Assembly (NCBI RefSeq): GCF_026262505.1
Contig: NC_067204.1
Span: forward strand, 21,793,300 to 21,857,299
Reading direction: 5' to 3'
From: Trichomonas vaginalis G3
Taxonomy: Eukaryota; Parabasalia; Trichomonadida; Trichomonadidae
DNA: 64,000 nt
Below, piece by piece: positions 27,051 to 38,488 of this stretch. The translations under genes were made by a program, and so were the position numbers. Each line of letters begins with the position of its first letter. The first letter of the stretch is position 1. The notes beneath the pieces were generated by a model. The model did not search any database. It was given only the letters and a program-made list of their open reading frames with translations, and was not told the DNA's origin.

Positions 27051-27799
27051 AATAAAAATAAAGCTTTTTGAATATATTCAATTTTTAAATGATATTTTCA
27101 CGGGTTAAATATAAAATAAAGAATAAGATGTAAATTATTAAAATATTTAATTTTAAATTTTGAACCCGTGATAAATATTTTTTTGCATTGTTATTAATAA
27201 TGAAAAATAAAGCTTATTTCAATGAAAATTGTTCTGCAAATTTATTTCACTTTTGACCTCACTTTTTCCGTAATTCAATTTTTTACTTTTAATATTTTAG
27301 ATCTTCATAATATCATTTGAAAAATTAACCATATAAAAAAATCAAGTTATCAATTCACTTTTTCCGTAATTCAAAAATCAAAAATATAAATAATATATCT
27401 TTTTATCAAATATTATTATTATATTCTATGAAAAATGAGGTCCGGAAATTTTGCGGATTCCCGTAACTCAATTTTACGGAAAAAGTGCAGTAAACTATTC
27501 AAAATACGGGAAAATTGGTGTAAACTAATGATTTTACGGTAAAATCACGGAAAGTCCCGGAAGAATATATGTGCCTATATGAAATTATACAAAAATGAAT
27601 CAAACGCATTTTAAAAGATTGTTCTTGTATTATAAATGCTATTCGCAGATTTATTAGTTGAAGAAAATTACCAAATTTTTGCCGATTTACAAAAAATGAT
27701 TTACAAAGCATATTTTTATAAGGCTTAAAAACTCTTTAAAATGTGACCGGTGACGGAAATCCATGGTAACCAACCGCGGTTCCCGTTTGGACTGCCATA
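27051..27799 (-). other. Upstream region of the hAT gene, repeat-rich
   Basis: AT-rich sequence holding a foldback with CACGGGTT...AACCCGTG ends (about 27099-27170), and three or more copies of ACTTTTTCCGTAA, possibly transposase-binding subterminal repeats. The open frame 27499-27711, mirrored at 28714-28926, encodes a low-complexity peptide and is not called a gene. The strip ends with GGTTCCCGTTTGGA next to the central spacer. Confidence 0.5.
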
Positions 27800-28624
27800 A
27801 AAATTTGTCTTTTTTCCCCATATCTCATATGAATATTTTGGATTATTATGATAATTTATTTTTAATGACATATTTCATGTTATTCATATAATGGTTTGTT
27901 TTAGGGAATGAATGAGAATATATTTATTTAAAAAAAGAGAAAAGGTATTAGAATATATTTTTATTTGAGCGTATTTAAAAGGTTCTATTTCAAAAACTTT
28001 ATGTAGTTTGCTTTTGTAAGCAACGTAAAACAACATCTTCAAGTTATTTGTTGCAATTCGGGGATTAATCGAGAATTTTTGCTGTATATTAGTTATAAAT
28101 TTGTTTTTAGTAGATAAATTCGTCATGTTCCCGTTTGTAACTCATTTTGTTTTTGCTTTATTGATGAAATTTCAATTTGTTGAGTGAATATCGACAAATT
28201 TGTTAAATCTTGTTTTAAGCGCAGCAGCAATATTTAGAGTCTATTAATCATATCTAGACTTTCAGTATTTTGCATTATTTTTATGGTTGAGGTTAAAACA
28301 ATCGCCTAACTAAGTAACGCACGTATGTAAAATGACTTTTTCGCGAAAACGGTCTTGCAGATTTTTATGAGAGTAAGATATCAATATATACAACAATTGA
28401 GGATTAATCTTATTGCAGTGGCTTACGATTTTCATCGTTCAAAGTATCGTGGCAGATTATTAAATTTTAAGGTATACAATTTCCATTGTAGAGCTTTATA
28501 TTTTGAAAGAATAGAACGATTGGATATATTCTTATTAAGTATAAATGACATCGATTTTAAATTGCATATATGTCAACACTGTTTCTGAAATTAATGTAAA
28601 TACAAAGTAATAAATTACTATGCA
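27800..28624. other. Central spacer of the inverted repeat
   Basis: About 825 bp of AT-rich sequence between the arms. Two open frames (27884-28126 on minus, 28355-28588 on plus) encode low-complexity K/N/I/F-rich peptides with no recognisable domain and look like chance openings. I see no RNA gene or mobile-element end here. Confidence 0.6.
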
Positions 28625-29372
28625 TTATGGCATTCCAAACGGGAACCGCGGTTGGTTACCATGGATTTCCGTCACCGGTCACATTTTAAAGAGTTTTTAA
28701 GCCTTATAAAAATATGCTTTGTAAATCATTTTTTGTAAATCGGCAAAAATTTGGTAATTTTCTTCAACTAATAAATCTGCGAATAGCATTTATAATACAA
28801 GAACAATCTTTTAAAATGCGTTTGATTCATTTTTGTATAATTTCATATAGGCACATATATTCTTCCGGGACTTTCCGTGATTTTACCGTAAAATCATTAG
28901 TTTACACCAATTTTCCCGTATTTTGAATAGTTTACTGCACTTTTTCGTAAAATTGAGTTACGGGAATCCGCAAAATTTCCGGACCTCATTTTTCATAGAA
29001 TATAATAATAATATTTGATAAAAAGATATATTATTTATATTTTGATTTTTGAATTACGGAAAAAGTGAATTGATAACTTGATTTTTTTATATGGTTAATT
29101 TTTCAAATGATATTATGAAGATCTAAAATATTAAAAGTAAAAAATTGAATTACGGAAAAAGTGAGGTCAAAAGTGAAATAAATTTGCAGAACAATTTTCA
29201 TTGAAATAAGCTTTATTTTTCATTATTAATAACAATGCAAAAAAATATTTATCACGGGTTCAAAATTTAAAATTAAATATTTTAATAATTTACATCTTAT
29301 TCTTTATTTTATATTTAACCCGTGAAAATATCATTTAAAAATTGAATATATTCAAAAAGCTTTATTTTTATT
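28625..29372 (+). other. Upstream region of the hAT gene, right-arm copy
   Basis: Mirror of 27051-27799 with the same ACTTTTTCCGTAA-type repeats and CACGGGTT foldback; no gene supported. Confidence 0.5.
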
Positions 29373-30091
29373 ATGACTGCATGGGATCCTCATGTATATG
29401 ATGAGTGGATTCCATTTAAGAAGACGAAATATCCACCAACTCCTGAAACATTGGAAACAAAGTGTGGAAAAAATGTTTCACTACGATCGGCTATTATGAG
29501 AATGAGCCTAATCAATCAGACAAAGGAAGTCTCTTTACATACTGTGCCGAATGTAGTGAAACATTAGTTCAAGGGCAGTTCGTGCGATGCATTAAAAAAA
29601 GCAGGAAAAATGATTTTAAAGATCATAAGTGCAAATTTTTACTCACAATGCCCAACTACGTTCCTGCTGAGCACCAAGTTGAGAATACTCCGCAAGCAGT
29701 TGGCTCTGGTAATGATCCTTCGTTAGAAGAGATCATTGCCAGGCTTATTGCGAGCCTAGATATAAGCCTTTATGCCACAATGAAGCCAGCATTTAAAAGC
29801 TTCCTAGAGAGCTTCGCCAAGTGGCTTAAAAATAAAGTCAATCGCGAACAAGGCATCAACTTTACAATCCCAGACATTGAGTTCACACGGCGCGGTGTCA
29901 GAGAGGCATTGATTACTTTAGGCAAAACAGACTCCCCTCGGGGCCTAAAGTTCTGCGAGGAATTCCGCATCTTCTCAATTTCCCTGGACTGCGGAACACA
30001 CGGCAGCCGTCATGGTCTATTCTCTTGTGTGTGCAATCAAGGCAAAACAGATCGCCACCAATTCTTCGACACAACAATTTCGACTAATTGG

Positions 30092-30909
30092 GAGATATAA
30101 AAATTGCTCACATTTGCTCACATTTTGGCACTTTTTTTGTACGTTTGTCAAAAAATTGTGAGGAAGATCTCACAAAAATAGTCAAAATGTGAGCAAATTT
30201 TGAGAAGTGCTCACATTTTGACATACGATTATTTTCATACGTTTTTTTGATGAATTCTAATAAAACTTCATTACCACTTTCAGAACGAAGCGTAACTTTT
30301 CAGCACGTAACGCTCTATCATGTGTAGTGACATATTATTCAAAAAAACTCAGATTGCTTATCTTATAATAACAATTTCATTAGAAAAAATGCACGATTTC
30401 ACGCTAAAACTTTGAAGCAATTCTTAAATTCGGATAAAAAATCGATATGTATTACACTTTAAACTTCAAAAAATGGTTCAAAATTTAGACTTAGTTTATC
30501 TTAACAATATAGCAGATTTTAAGCCGAACAAGTAGGAGTAATAGAAATAGCTCTTGAAAATAATTACAATTAGTAATATGTAAGTCAAAGTTCGAGTATT
30601 CTAATAAATAAACGTTCCGGATTTTCTTTACTACAAGAATCAATACTTAATATATAGAAGCAACAGTAAAAACTTATTAGAGATTCAAAAAGAAAGTTGA
30701 CTAAAGAGAATCTTTTTATATAAGTAATTTTATTTTTTTGAAATACGAGATCGAATAAACATGTATTTTATTTTATTACTATAATAATACGTTTTTACAT
30801 AGTAAGAAAGTTTAGAGACTGAAATGAAATTAAAAATTGAGAAAAAAATAAAGCTTTTCTATAAAAATTCATATTAATATATAGTATAATGATATTACAA
30901 TTTATTGAT
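30092..30909 (+). repeat. Element C left TIR
   Basis: 818 bp, matching 33154-33970 in reverse complement with at least one single-base length difference in a T-run. It begins with repeated GCTCACATTT words (at least four within 150 bp), which could be transposase-binding sites. Confidence 0.85.
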
Positions 30910-30923
30910 AGTTGTGTTAGAAA

Positions 30924-32504
30924 AAAGGTACATTCACTATTTTTGACAAAATTTTAAATTTTCATGGGGTTGTAAATCTTATAATAACTAGATGAATAAG
31001 GAATAAATCCCAGTATGATGTGCATCATTATATTAAACACTATATGTAAGGCTGGTGATTCTATTAACACTTATGAAGATCTATAGTATTTGAGCAGATA
31101 AATTTGATAATTTCCAAAACTCTTATATTTCAAAATTAAAGTGTGCGAATGCATTTAAATGAGAGCAAAAAGAGATTGATGCTGTTAAAACTATGTGTTA
31201 ATTTGCAATTATTTCGCATCACAAGAACTACCCAGTAAATTCGGCTATCTTTCTTTGCAATTATTCTCCATTATACATATAATATAATGGTTAGGGTTTG
31301 AAGAAAAGTTACTAGAGAATTATTGACTTTTGAAATAATGCAGAATTTTACTTGAAGAAATCATTAATTTATGAGTTCCAAATTGCTAAGCATGACGAAG
31401 GATCATTAAATTTGCTACAATTAAATACACTTATTGCAGAATTAAGATTTTTGAAATTAAAAGTTTGAAATATTGCCTTTTTGAATAAAAATTTAAATTT
31501 TATTATATAATCATGATAATATCTTATAGAAATTAAAAGAAAATATTTTAAACCATTCAAATATTTTGAATGTCTTATCAATTTAAAATATTAAAAGATA
31601 GCTTGATTTTATCATCATTAGTTGTTATCAAAGTTTTCTTCTTTTATGAACAACAGTAAATGATTTGTTAATTACTTGTCTTCCTTTTTCGCAGCAAAAT
31701 CGAAAGTTATGATGATAATCTTGCTCTCAATTTTGAAACTCTCTGATTTACAAGTAAGCATTCCTTTGGAAAAGCAGTCCTATTCTGTTTTCAAGATATT
31801 TTAAAGCCTCAATTTCATACAATGCGCAGATCTATTCGAAATTGCAAGAACTCTCAAGAAAAATGCAGCAGCAAAGAAGATTCCATAGTTTCTAGCATCA
31901 AAAATTTACAACCTTAATACAACAGTTAAAGAGAAGCTCGAAAAGAAAATATTTAACCATAAAGCTGGAAACCATTCGATATCTACTATTGGATCTAATA
32001 AAAAGTTAATTATAACATATTTAACATGCTATTTGTTGACTTTGTTCCATTATATTACCATATATATCTTTTTGAAATCTAAAATATTTTTACAATTTTA
32101 ACCATGTGTTGTTGAAACCATATATCAATCTTAGCTAAAGTATAGTTTATGAGTCTGTCACCATCTAACGTATGAATTTTCAAAAATGTCAAATATGTTC
32201 ATTTTTTCTGTAGATTCAGCCATAATTTCACGTTGTTATACTATTCAACTATTATTTAATATTTTTATCGATTTAAATATATGATGAGATGCTTAGTTCT
32301 CCTGGAAATCGATTTTTAATCGCAATTTTAACTTTCCAAAAAAATTCAAAAATAAAAATCCCTCTCAATTTTCTAAGTTTTATAACTCGCCAAATCTCTA
32401 GCCAATTTTTTTGGCCCGTATAAATATTGTTTAGCACTATATAGGGATGCTATTTATCATATTTTCATCCCATTTTACTGTTATCGCCTAGTGAATGTAC
32501 CTTT
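30924..32504. mobile_element. Element D: small element nested in C
   Basis: Short inverted ends AAAGGTACATTCACTA at 30924-30939 and 32489-32504 are flanked by GTTAGAAA on both sides (30916-30923 and 32505-32512), an 8-bp or slightly longer target duplication. The 1.58-kb interior is AT-rich with no supported gene. The A-run at the junction leaves the exact TSD length ambiguous (8-10 bp). Confidence 0.65.
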
Positions 32505-32593
32505 GTTAGAAAAAATATACAACTAAAATGTCAGTTTTAAAAAATTTAAAAATTATATTAAAACAATAGTCATTGAGGATGGTTAATTGCAAA

Positions 32594-32780
32594 AACTCAA
32601 GAAACTATCATTATCTCTCTTTGCTTAACACATCTACAACTGGAAACATCATTCCAAATGAAGTTCCTCAGTCTCGTCAAAATTTCTCTCTCATCTACAA
32701 CAAGCTTAACTCAAAACTCAAGAAACTATCATTATCTCTCTTTGCTTAACACATCTACAACTGGAAACATCATTCCAAAT
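32594..32780 (+). repeat. Direct repeat inside element C
   Basis: A segment of about 67 bp beginning CTCAAGAAACTATCATTATC and ending near CATTCCAAATG occurs twice, 117 bp apart, separated by unrelated sequence. The open frame 32658-32846 runs through the second copy and is not considered a gene. Confidence 0.7.
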
Positions 32781-33153
32781 GTTGCATTCAAGAATCCTAT
32801 TATTATTCTTTCTTTCAATCTTTTATATTTACTCTTTAAATTCTAATATAATATAAATTCTTCATTTCCTTTGTTTAAACTTTTTTCATTTTAATACCAT
32901 TTTATCAGATAGTAATTTTTGTTTTTCTCTGACCAAAAATCTTCTCAATTTAACTCCACCTTCACAAAAATTCATTGAGTTCTCTCAAAATTCTTGTATT
33001 TTTGGTATACTTAAAGTATCATCTTCAAATATTTTTTTGGAGAAAATTGACTTTGCATAATATCGTAATACTTTTTAAGGCAGATAGATTTACCGTAAGT
33101 TGAAGAACTTTTAATTTGAACAGAAATTATTCAACAAATATTCTTTTTATTTG

Positions 33154-33970
33154 ATCAATAAATTGTAATATCATTATACTATATATTAATATGAATTTTT
33201 ATAGAAAAGCTTTATTTTTTTCTCAATTTTTAATTTCATTTCAGTCTCTAAACTTTCTTACTATGTAAAAACGTATTATTATAGTAATAAAATAAAATAC
33301 ATGTTTATTCGATCTCGTATTTCAAAAAAATAAAATTACTTATATAAAAAGATTCTCTTTAGTCAACTTTCTTTTTGAATCTCTAATAAGTTTTTACTGT
33401 TGCTTCTATATATTAAGTATTGATTCTTGTAGTAAAGAAAATCCGGAACGTTTATTTATTAGAATACTCGAACTTTGACTTACATATTACTAATTGTAAT
33501 TATTTTCAAGAGCTATTTCTATTACTCCTACTTGTTCGGCTTAAAATCTGCTATATTGTTAAGATAAACTAAGTCTAAATTTTGAACCATTTTTTGAAGT
33601 TTAAAGTGTAATACATATCGATTTTTTATCCGAATTTAAGAATTGCTTCAAAGTTTTAGCGTGAAATCGTGCATTTTTTCTAATGAAATTGTTATTATAA
33701 GATAAGCAATCTGAGTTTTTTTGAATAATATGTCACTACACATGATAGAGCGTTACGTGCTGAAAAGTTACGCTTCGTTCTGAAAGTGGTAATGAAGTTT
33801 TATTAGAATTCATCAAAAAAACGTATGAAAATAATCGTATGTCAAAATGTGAGCACTTCTCAAAATTTGCTCACATTTTGACTATTTTTGTGAGATCTTC
33901 CTCACAATTTTTTGACAAACGTACAAAAAAGTGCCAAAATGTGAGCAAATGTGAGCAATTTTTATATCTC
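33154..33970 (-). repeat. Element C right TIR
   Basis: 817 bp, reverse complement of 30092-30909; near its outer end AAATGTGAGC words recur as in the partner. Confidence 0.85.
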
Positions 33971-36638
33971 CTAATTGGACATACGAGAACTACCATACGT
34001 GGTTTGATTCTCTTAAGGTTAATAAAAACTACGTAGCTGGAGTAGTCGGAGATGGTTTGCCAGCCCAGGTTAAAGGACTCTGCCACTGGAGGCCAGAAGG
34101 AGCCCTTTTCCCTGGCTTACAAACTGTGTACATTCGTTGCCTTAACCACGTCTTGAACAATGCTATTGTCCACGCACGTAAGCAATGTCCATTGTTGAAT
34201 GAACTGATGAATAGAGTTCACCAGATTATCATTATCTTTAAGAATCACGATATGAGAGCGAGATACAAGATCAGGGTTCCATCAATCCCGGAAACTCGCT
34301 GGCTATACATATATGATACTCTGTTTTTCATCTTTGATAATCTGGAAACAATTAATACTGCTTTAAGAAGTGGAGATCTTCCACTATCCCTTTCCAGAGC
34401 TACACGTGAACAGTTACAATGGACACGTGATGGAATTCCTCCACTCTTTAAAGATGCTTTAATGATATTCAAGCCATTAAAGCAACTTCAATTATGGCTG
34501 GAATCCAACAAGTCCATGGGTGCTTATGCATTCCTGATGATACAACAGTGCCAAGGGATGTTGGATGAAATGGCAGGAAGATTAACGCCAGATGGTGAAG
34601 AGATTCTCCGATCAATCACTACAATATTCAAAAATGATATGAAAGAATATGGTAGAATTGATTTGCTTCGGTTTGCTTTCGGCTTTACACCGTTAGCAAG
34701 GAAGATCATCAGAGACAAGAAGGGTTTTGGAGGAAAGACAAGCTATCCACCTATAATGCAGTTGAAAGATGTGCAAGTCCCAACGATTCCTTCCCTGAGG
34801 ATCATCAATCGCGAGATCACATTTGAGAAACTCGGCGAAATCCTTGAAGAAGAACGAACAGAACGTGTTGACGAGGTAGCCGAGCATGATGAAGAGATCC
34901 AGCAAGCAGAAGAGGAACAAATGCTTAACGACGATCATGCAGCCGAAACAAATGCCGATGGTTCGAGGAATTCCTTGGTCTGGGATGTTGTAGATGAAGA
35001 GATAAAAGATCTATACACATTCATGATAACAATCCTCAGACAAAGAGCAATTGCCGAATCAACAGTTGATCCAACGATCAATAAAGACGATAGAGCCAAG
35101 GAATTGAGTGATGCTTACGATTTCTTCATAGAGCAAGATGATTCCCATCTTATAAATGGTCATCATCTTGCTCAAAATGATGGCAAGTTTTGGTACATGA
35201 ATGGCATAAAGCAACTAAAAGCAATAAGACCAATTGGAAAAAGGATGATGTCACTTTCGTGCAGTGAAGCAGATGTAGAACGTGTAATATCTGAATTGCG
35301 AAAGACAAGAAATTCAATGAACGAATCATGCAAAGAAGAATATGTAGCATGCCGCTTCTTCATCAAGTTGAATGATGATCAATTTGATATTTGATTTTGT
35401 TTTTTAATAAAATTTATTAAATAATTTGTTTTAAAAAGTATTATTTTTATTCGTAAAGATATTAGACAGAAGGTGGCCAGCCTAATGTCTATCAATCTTT
35501 AATATTAGTAGTAATTTCCCGCATTTCTGAATGATGATTGATTAGCTTTGTTGTTATTGATGTAAAACTGGATAAGTATTAAATAATTATATTAATCTTG
35601 GCCAGGGGACTGCTGATGGCCAGTCAGCAGCGGCCACTATGAATCATTATAATTATTTAATACCTAAATTGAGGTAAAAAGCAATAAGACTTGCCGAGCC
35701 TCATGCCCCTACCTCATATAAATAGAATCACACTTTAGTGAATCAACATCTATAAGAATGAAGTGTTTTGAAGCTGAAATAATATTGAATAGAAATTAAT
35801 TTTTTCTGAAATTTTGAATGAAATTATGGGAAATAAAAAAATTACTAAATATTGTATTCATACAAATATATTATTTTAAAGGAAAAATAGATGCTGATAG
35901 AAACGATGAAAATTTTTGAAAACTTTACAATTAATTTATGTTCGTTAACCACAGAGCTTGCAATCCAAAGCTCACGTTAGACAACAAGAGTCATGAAGTC
36001 TCATACTAAGGGATATCCAACATATATTTTAATAATCTAATGTTTGTGACAAATATTGGGAAGAAACGTTTTTCCCGAAAAATAATCGTCTTTTGATGTT
36101 TTTCCCGAAAATCGTTCCGATCATGACGATAGACCTCCAGGAATATGAAATATTTGTTTTTGTTAAATTCTATGTATGCAATTAATCAGGGTATACCTTG
36201 AAGTTATTAGATCTAAGCAGATGAAGGATCTTTGTTTTTTATATAAGATTATATAATTTGATTATATTGATTTACAATGTAAATCTGTAATATTTTATAT
36301 AATTTGTTGTTTTGATCCATTACACAATATTGAATTAGTTCAAAACTCTATATTAATATGTTTTGATTGCGCATATTCATGATAACAGAATTTGTAATAA
36401 AATCAAGGTTAAAATTTAATTACATATACTATGGAGTTATATATTATGTGAAGTAAATAAGATAATATAAGAAAATAAAAAATTATATAATTATAAAAGA
36501 TCAAAAGAGTCTATGTTTTTCCAACCTGAGTGTTTGTATGTAGTTATAGATTTGAAATGTAATATAATGTATTTCAATAGTTTTAAGTCGAAAATCTAAT
36601 ATGATAATAAAAAGTGTAATTCTAGCATTTTTATGAGA

Positions 36639-36643
36639 CAAAC
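36639..36643 (+). other. Target-site duplication of Maverick B, left side
   Basis: CAAAC at 36639-36643 and again at 59810-59814. The empty site is preserved in the left arm near 2096-2110 (GGTTTGTCTC on the plus strand), proving a 5-bp duplication. Confidence 0.9.
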
Positions 36644-36783
36644 AGGTCAGGTGTGTGGGGCCTCCAGGCACTTCGTGCCCTCTAGCCCTGAAGATGTTTA
36701 GTATAACTTTGTCCGGACAAGTAAGGGTCTATCGTCGCTACAGGAAAAGTTACAGGCGTTCCAAGGAAGTATACTTTGAGAAG
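36644..36783 (+). repeat. Maverick B left TIR
   Basis: About 140 bp, mirrored at 59671-59809 with a few mismatches in the outer 25 bases. Contains a hairpin GGCACTTCGTGCC about 22 bases from the tip and the word GGGTCTATCGTC, also present beside the element E TIR. Confidence 0.9.
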
Positions 36784-36903
36784 CCTTCTTCTGGGTCGAA
36801 AACATTATATAATGTGTCGCTTTTCACAAATTATATATGTTTTCATGTTTTGTCACTTTTCTGTCACTTTTCAGGAAAAAAACATTTTTATTATTATATA
36901 TAA

Positions 36904-37721
36904 ATGAATTTTACAAAACCACCGTTACCGTTCTTTGGAAATAAGAGTAAATGTAAAGATATTCTATTGAGAGAACTTAAGAAACTACCGAATGGTCTAA
37001 CATTTGTAGATTTGTTCGGTGGAAGTTTCTATATATCCCATTTGTGCCATACAATATTCCCAGACTCAAAGATTATATGCAATGACTTCGACAACTATAT
37101 GGACCGTCTCAAACATATACCAGACACAAACAATATATTGAAGAGTTAAAAGAAAAGATACCTATAGGTAAGATGGAACGTATACCATTAGATAAGAAAA
37201 ATATTGTGAGAGAGGTTTTGAAAAAAGCAGAATATATAGACTGGGATAGTATATCTGCTAGACTATTATATAGTGGTGCTATAAGAGTTCATGACATTGA
37301 AACACTTATGTCAAAAGTTTTATATCTTAACTATACAAATGTTTTCAAAGAGGACATAGAAAAATATATTGAGGGTATAGAGTTTGTGAGATGTCATTGG
37401 ACAGAGTTGTATGAAAAATATAAAGACAAGGAAAATATTTTCTTTATAGTGGACCCGCCGTTCTATAACACATGGGATTTTCAATACCAAGTAGACTGGA
37501 CTTTGAGAGACTCTTTAGAAACTTTAGACGTTATACATAACCATCCATGCTTTTACTTTACATCCGATAAAAGTGGTTTGGAAACCGTTATGAGATGGTT
37601 AGAGGACATACATGACTATGAGTTTAGATATGACAAGATAGAATATGAGAGAGGTCCTATAAACCGGAGAAAGTGTCATAACAAAGAAATTTTACTAGTA
37701 AGTAAATGTGGTTTGAAATAG
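36904..37721 (+). pseudogene. D12-class DNA N6-adenine methyltransferase, one frameshift
   Basis: Motif X is PFFGNKSK near residue 9, motif I FVDLFGGS near residue 38, NDFDNYM follows, and the catalytic motif IV is DPPF (37451-37462), all in Dam/D12 order; total about 272 codons, as expected. The first frame stops at 37149 and coding resumes in the -1 frame from about 37120, without a slippery heptamer, so a single-base lesion is likely. The element could mark its own DNA with 6mA. Starts after TTATTATTATATATAAATG next to the left TIR. Confidence 0.85.
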
Positions 37722-37837
37722 GACTACTTGTTTTAGGTTTTTTCCATTGTGTCATTTATTTATTTGACGTGGCAGAAAGATATAGAGAATATGAAGATGA
37801 ACCAATGTCTGCAAATGTTCAGCATATGTACTCGTAA
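37706..37837 (+). CDS. Small single-pass membrane protein (43 residues)
   Basis: An ATG inside the last codons of the methyltransferase opens a 43-residue frame. Residues 2-21 form a hydrophobic helix (WFEIGLLVLGFFHCVIYLF), followed by a charged tail rich in Glu/Arg. The 16-base overlap with the upstream gene and the clear membrane helix support a small virion or host-membrane protein, like the tiny hydrophobic proteins common in Mavericks. No family recognised. Confidence 0.5.
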   Translation: MWFEIGLLVLGFFHCVIYLFDVAERYREYEDEPMSANVQHMYS

Positions 37838-37860
37838 GAGATATTTTTATCTAATATTAA

Positions 37861-38223
37861 ATGGACGCACAGAACTTAGCGAATGCACAGCAACCTGGAC
37901 AACCAAACCCAGAGAATATTCCAAATGAAGTTAGAATACAAACTGCAATGGCAAACTATGGTCAAGTGCCAACAGATGTACAAATGCAAACTGCCATGTC
38001 AAATGACGCTGCGTTAGGTTTGCCACCATGGTATGCAAATATGAGATGGAAAGAGTTTTATACAAACCCTGAAGTGGGATATAAACAACTTTATGCAGAT
38101 GACGCGAACACAGGAGTTGACCCAGAATATGTTTTCTACCAGAGGAGAAACAGAATGTATGAGCTCCAGTTAAAGAATGCTATGGAACTCAACAGGAAAC
38201 GTAAGAGACTAGGCGGACATTAG
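37861..38223 (+). CDS. Hypothetical 120-residue protein
   Basis: Asn/Gln/Pro-rich N-terminus with two similar V(R/Q)-x-QTAM segments (residues about 25-30 and 40-45), then a Tyr/Trp-rich middle and a basic C-terminus ending NRKRKRLGGH. It follows the canonical TATTTTTATCTAATATTAAATG leader. Probably a virion component because of position beside 38242; no family recognised. Confidence 0.6.
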   Translation: MDAQNLANAQQPGQPNPENIPNEVRIQTAMANYGQVPTDVQMQTAMSNDAALGLPPWYANMRWKEFYTNPEVGYKQLYADDANTGVDPEYVFYQRRNRMYELQLKNAMELNRKRKRLGGH

Positions 38224-38241
38224 ATTTTTACATATAGTAAA

Positions 38242-38484
38242 ATGGGTTTCTTCAGTAGTATTGGAAACTTCTTCAGAAGAGTTGGAAGAGGTATATGGAA
38301 TGGAATAAAATCTGTCGGAAGAGGAGTATGGAACGGTGTCAAAAATATTGGTAAAAGAGTAGGTCAGTTCGTTGGTATTATACCTAAAGACCCTGAACCA
38401 GAAGAACAAGCTCCTGTTATACAACAGCCTGAACCTGCACCACAGTCTAGTTGGCAACCAAATCCAACACCTCAACCGTATTAA
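38242..38484 (+). CDS. Small amphipathic virion-type peptide
   Basis: An 80-residue protein with an N-terminal region made of repeated Gly-Arg/Lys-hydrophobic units (GRGIWNGIKSVGRGVWNGVK), strongly amphipathic and positively charged, followed by a Pro/Gln-rich tail. This resembles membrane-lytic minor capsid proteins (adenovirus protein VI type). Leader is GATTTTTACATATAGTAAA. Membrane activity is inference from composition. Confidence 0.6.
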   Translation: MGFFSSIGNFFRRVGRGIWNGIKSVGRGVWNGVKNIGKRVGQFVGIIPKDPEPEEQAPVIQQPEPAPQSSWQPNPTPQPY

Positions 38485-38488
38485 AAAA

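Larger units (their letters stand above)
1..27799 (+). repeat. Left arm of giant inverted repeat
   Basis: Bases 1-2980 joined to 24541-27799 are the reverse complement of the right arm (28625-61915) with its insertions removed, about 6.2 kb per arm. The match is seen in many landmarks: the E-element ends, hairpins near 24650, the hAT gene and the GGTTACC-rich sequence near 27760. The arms differ by scattered substitutions and one indel in the hAT gene, so they are two real copies. The left end runs off the window, so the true outer limit is unknown. Maverick A interrupts this arm at 2981-24540. Confidence 0.93.
30092..33970. mobile_element. Element C: non-autonomous transposon with 818-bp TIRs and 8-bp TSD
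   Basis: Ends GAGATATAAAAATTGCTCAC are inverted repeats spanning 30092-30909 and 33154-33970. CTAATTGG is duplicated at 30084-30091 and 33971-33978; the left arm near 26330 keeps the empty single copy. The 8-bp TSD fits hAT-like insertion, but TIRs this long are unusual and no transposase frame is present. Outside element D, the interior holds only AT-rich sequence and a direct repeat at 32594-32660/32711-32780. Confidence 0.88.
29373..35394 (+). pseudogene. hAT-type transposase, right-arm copy, interrupted by element C
   Basis: Coding pieces 29373-30091 and 33979-35394 are separated by element C and its duplicated target CTAATTGG. The second piece is uninterrupted through the hAT C-terminal dimerisation domain (SCSEADVERVISELRKTR near 35257-35310). 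Near the start, the frame from 29373 and the frame from about 29462 are related by -1, with A AAA AAT (29468-29474) in phase at the junction. This may be programmed frameshifting or an ancestral lesion inherited by both arms. A zinc-finger-like C-x-x-C...H-x-C motif lies just after the junction. Confidence 0.82.

Noticed and set aside
24541-35760. Inverted repeat as a pure assembly artefact
   Set aside because: The arms carry different nested insertions, different hAT lesions and scattered substitutions, which a fold-back artefact would not create; long reads would still be decisive.
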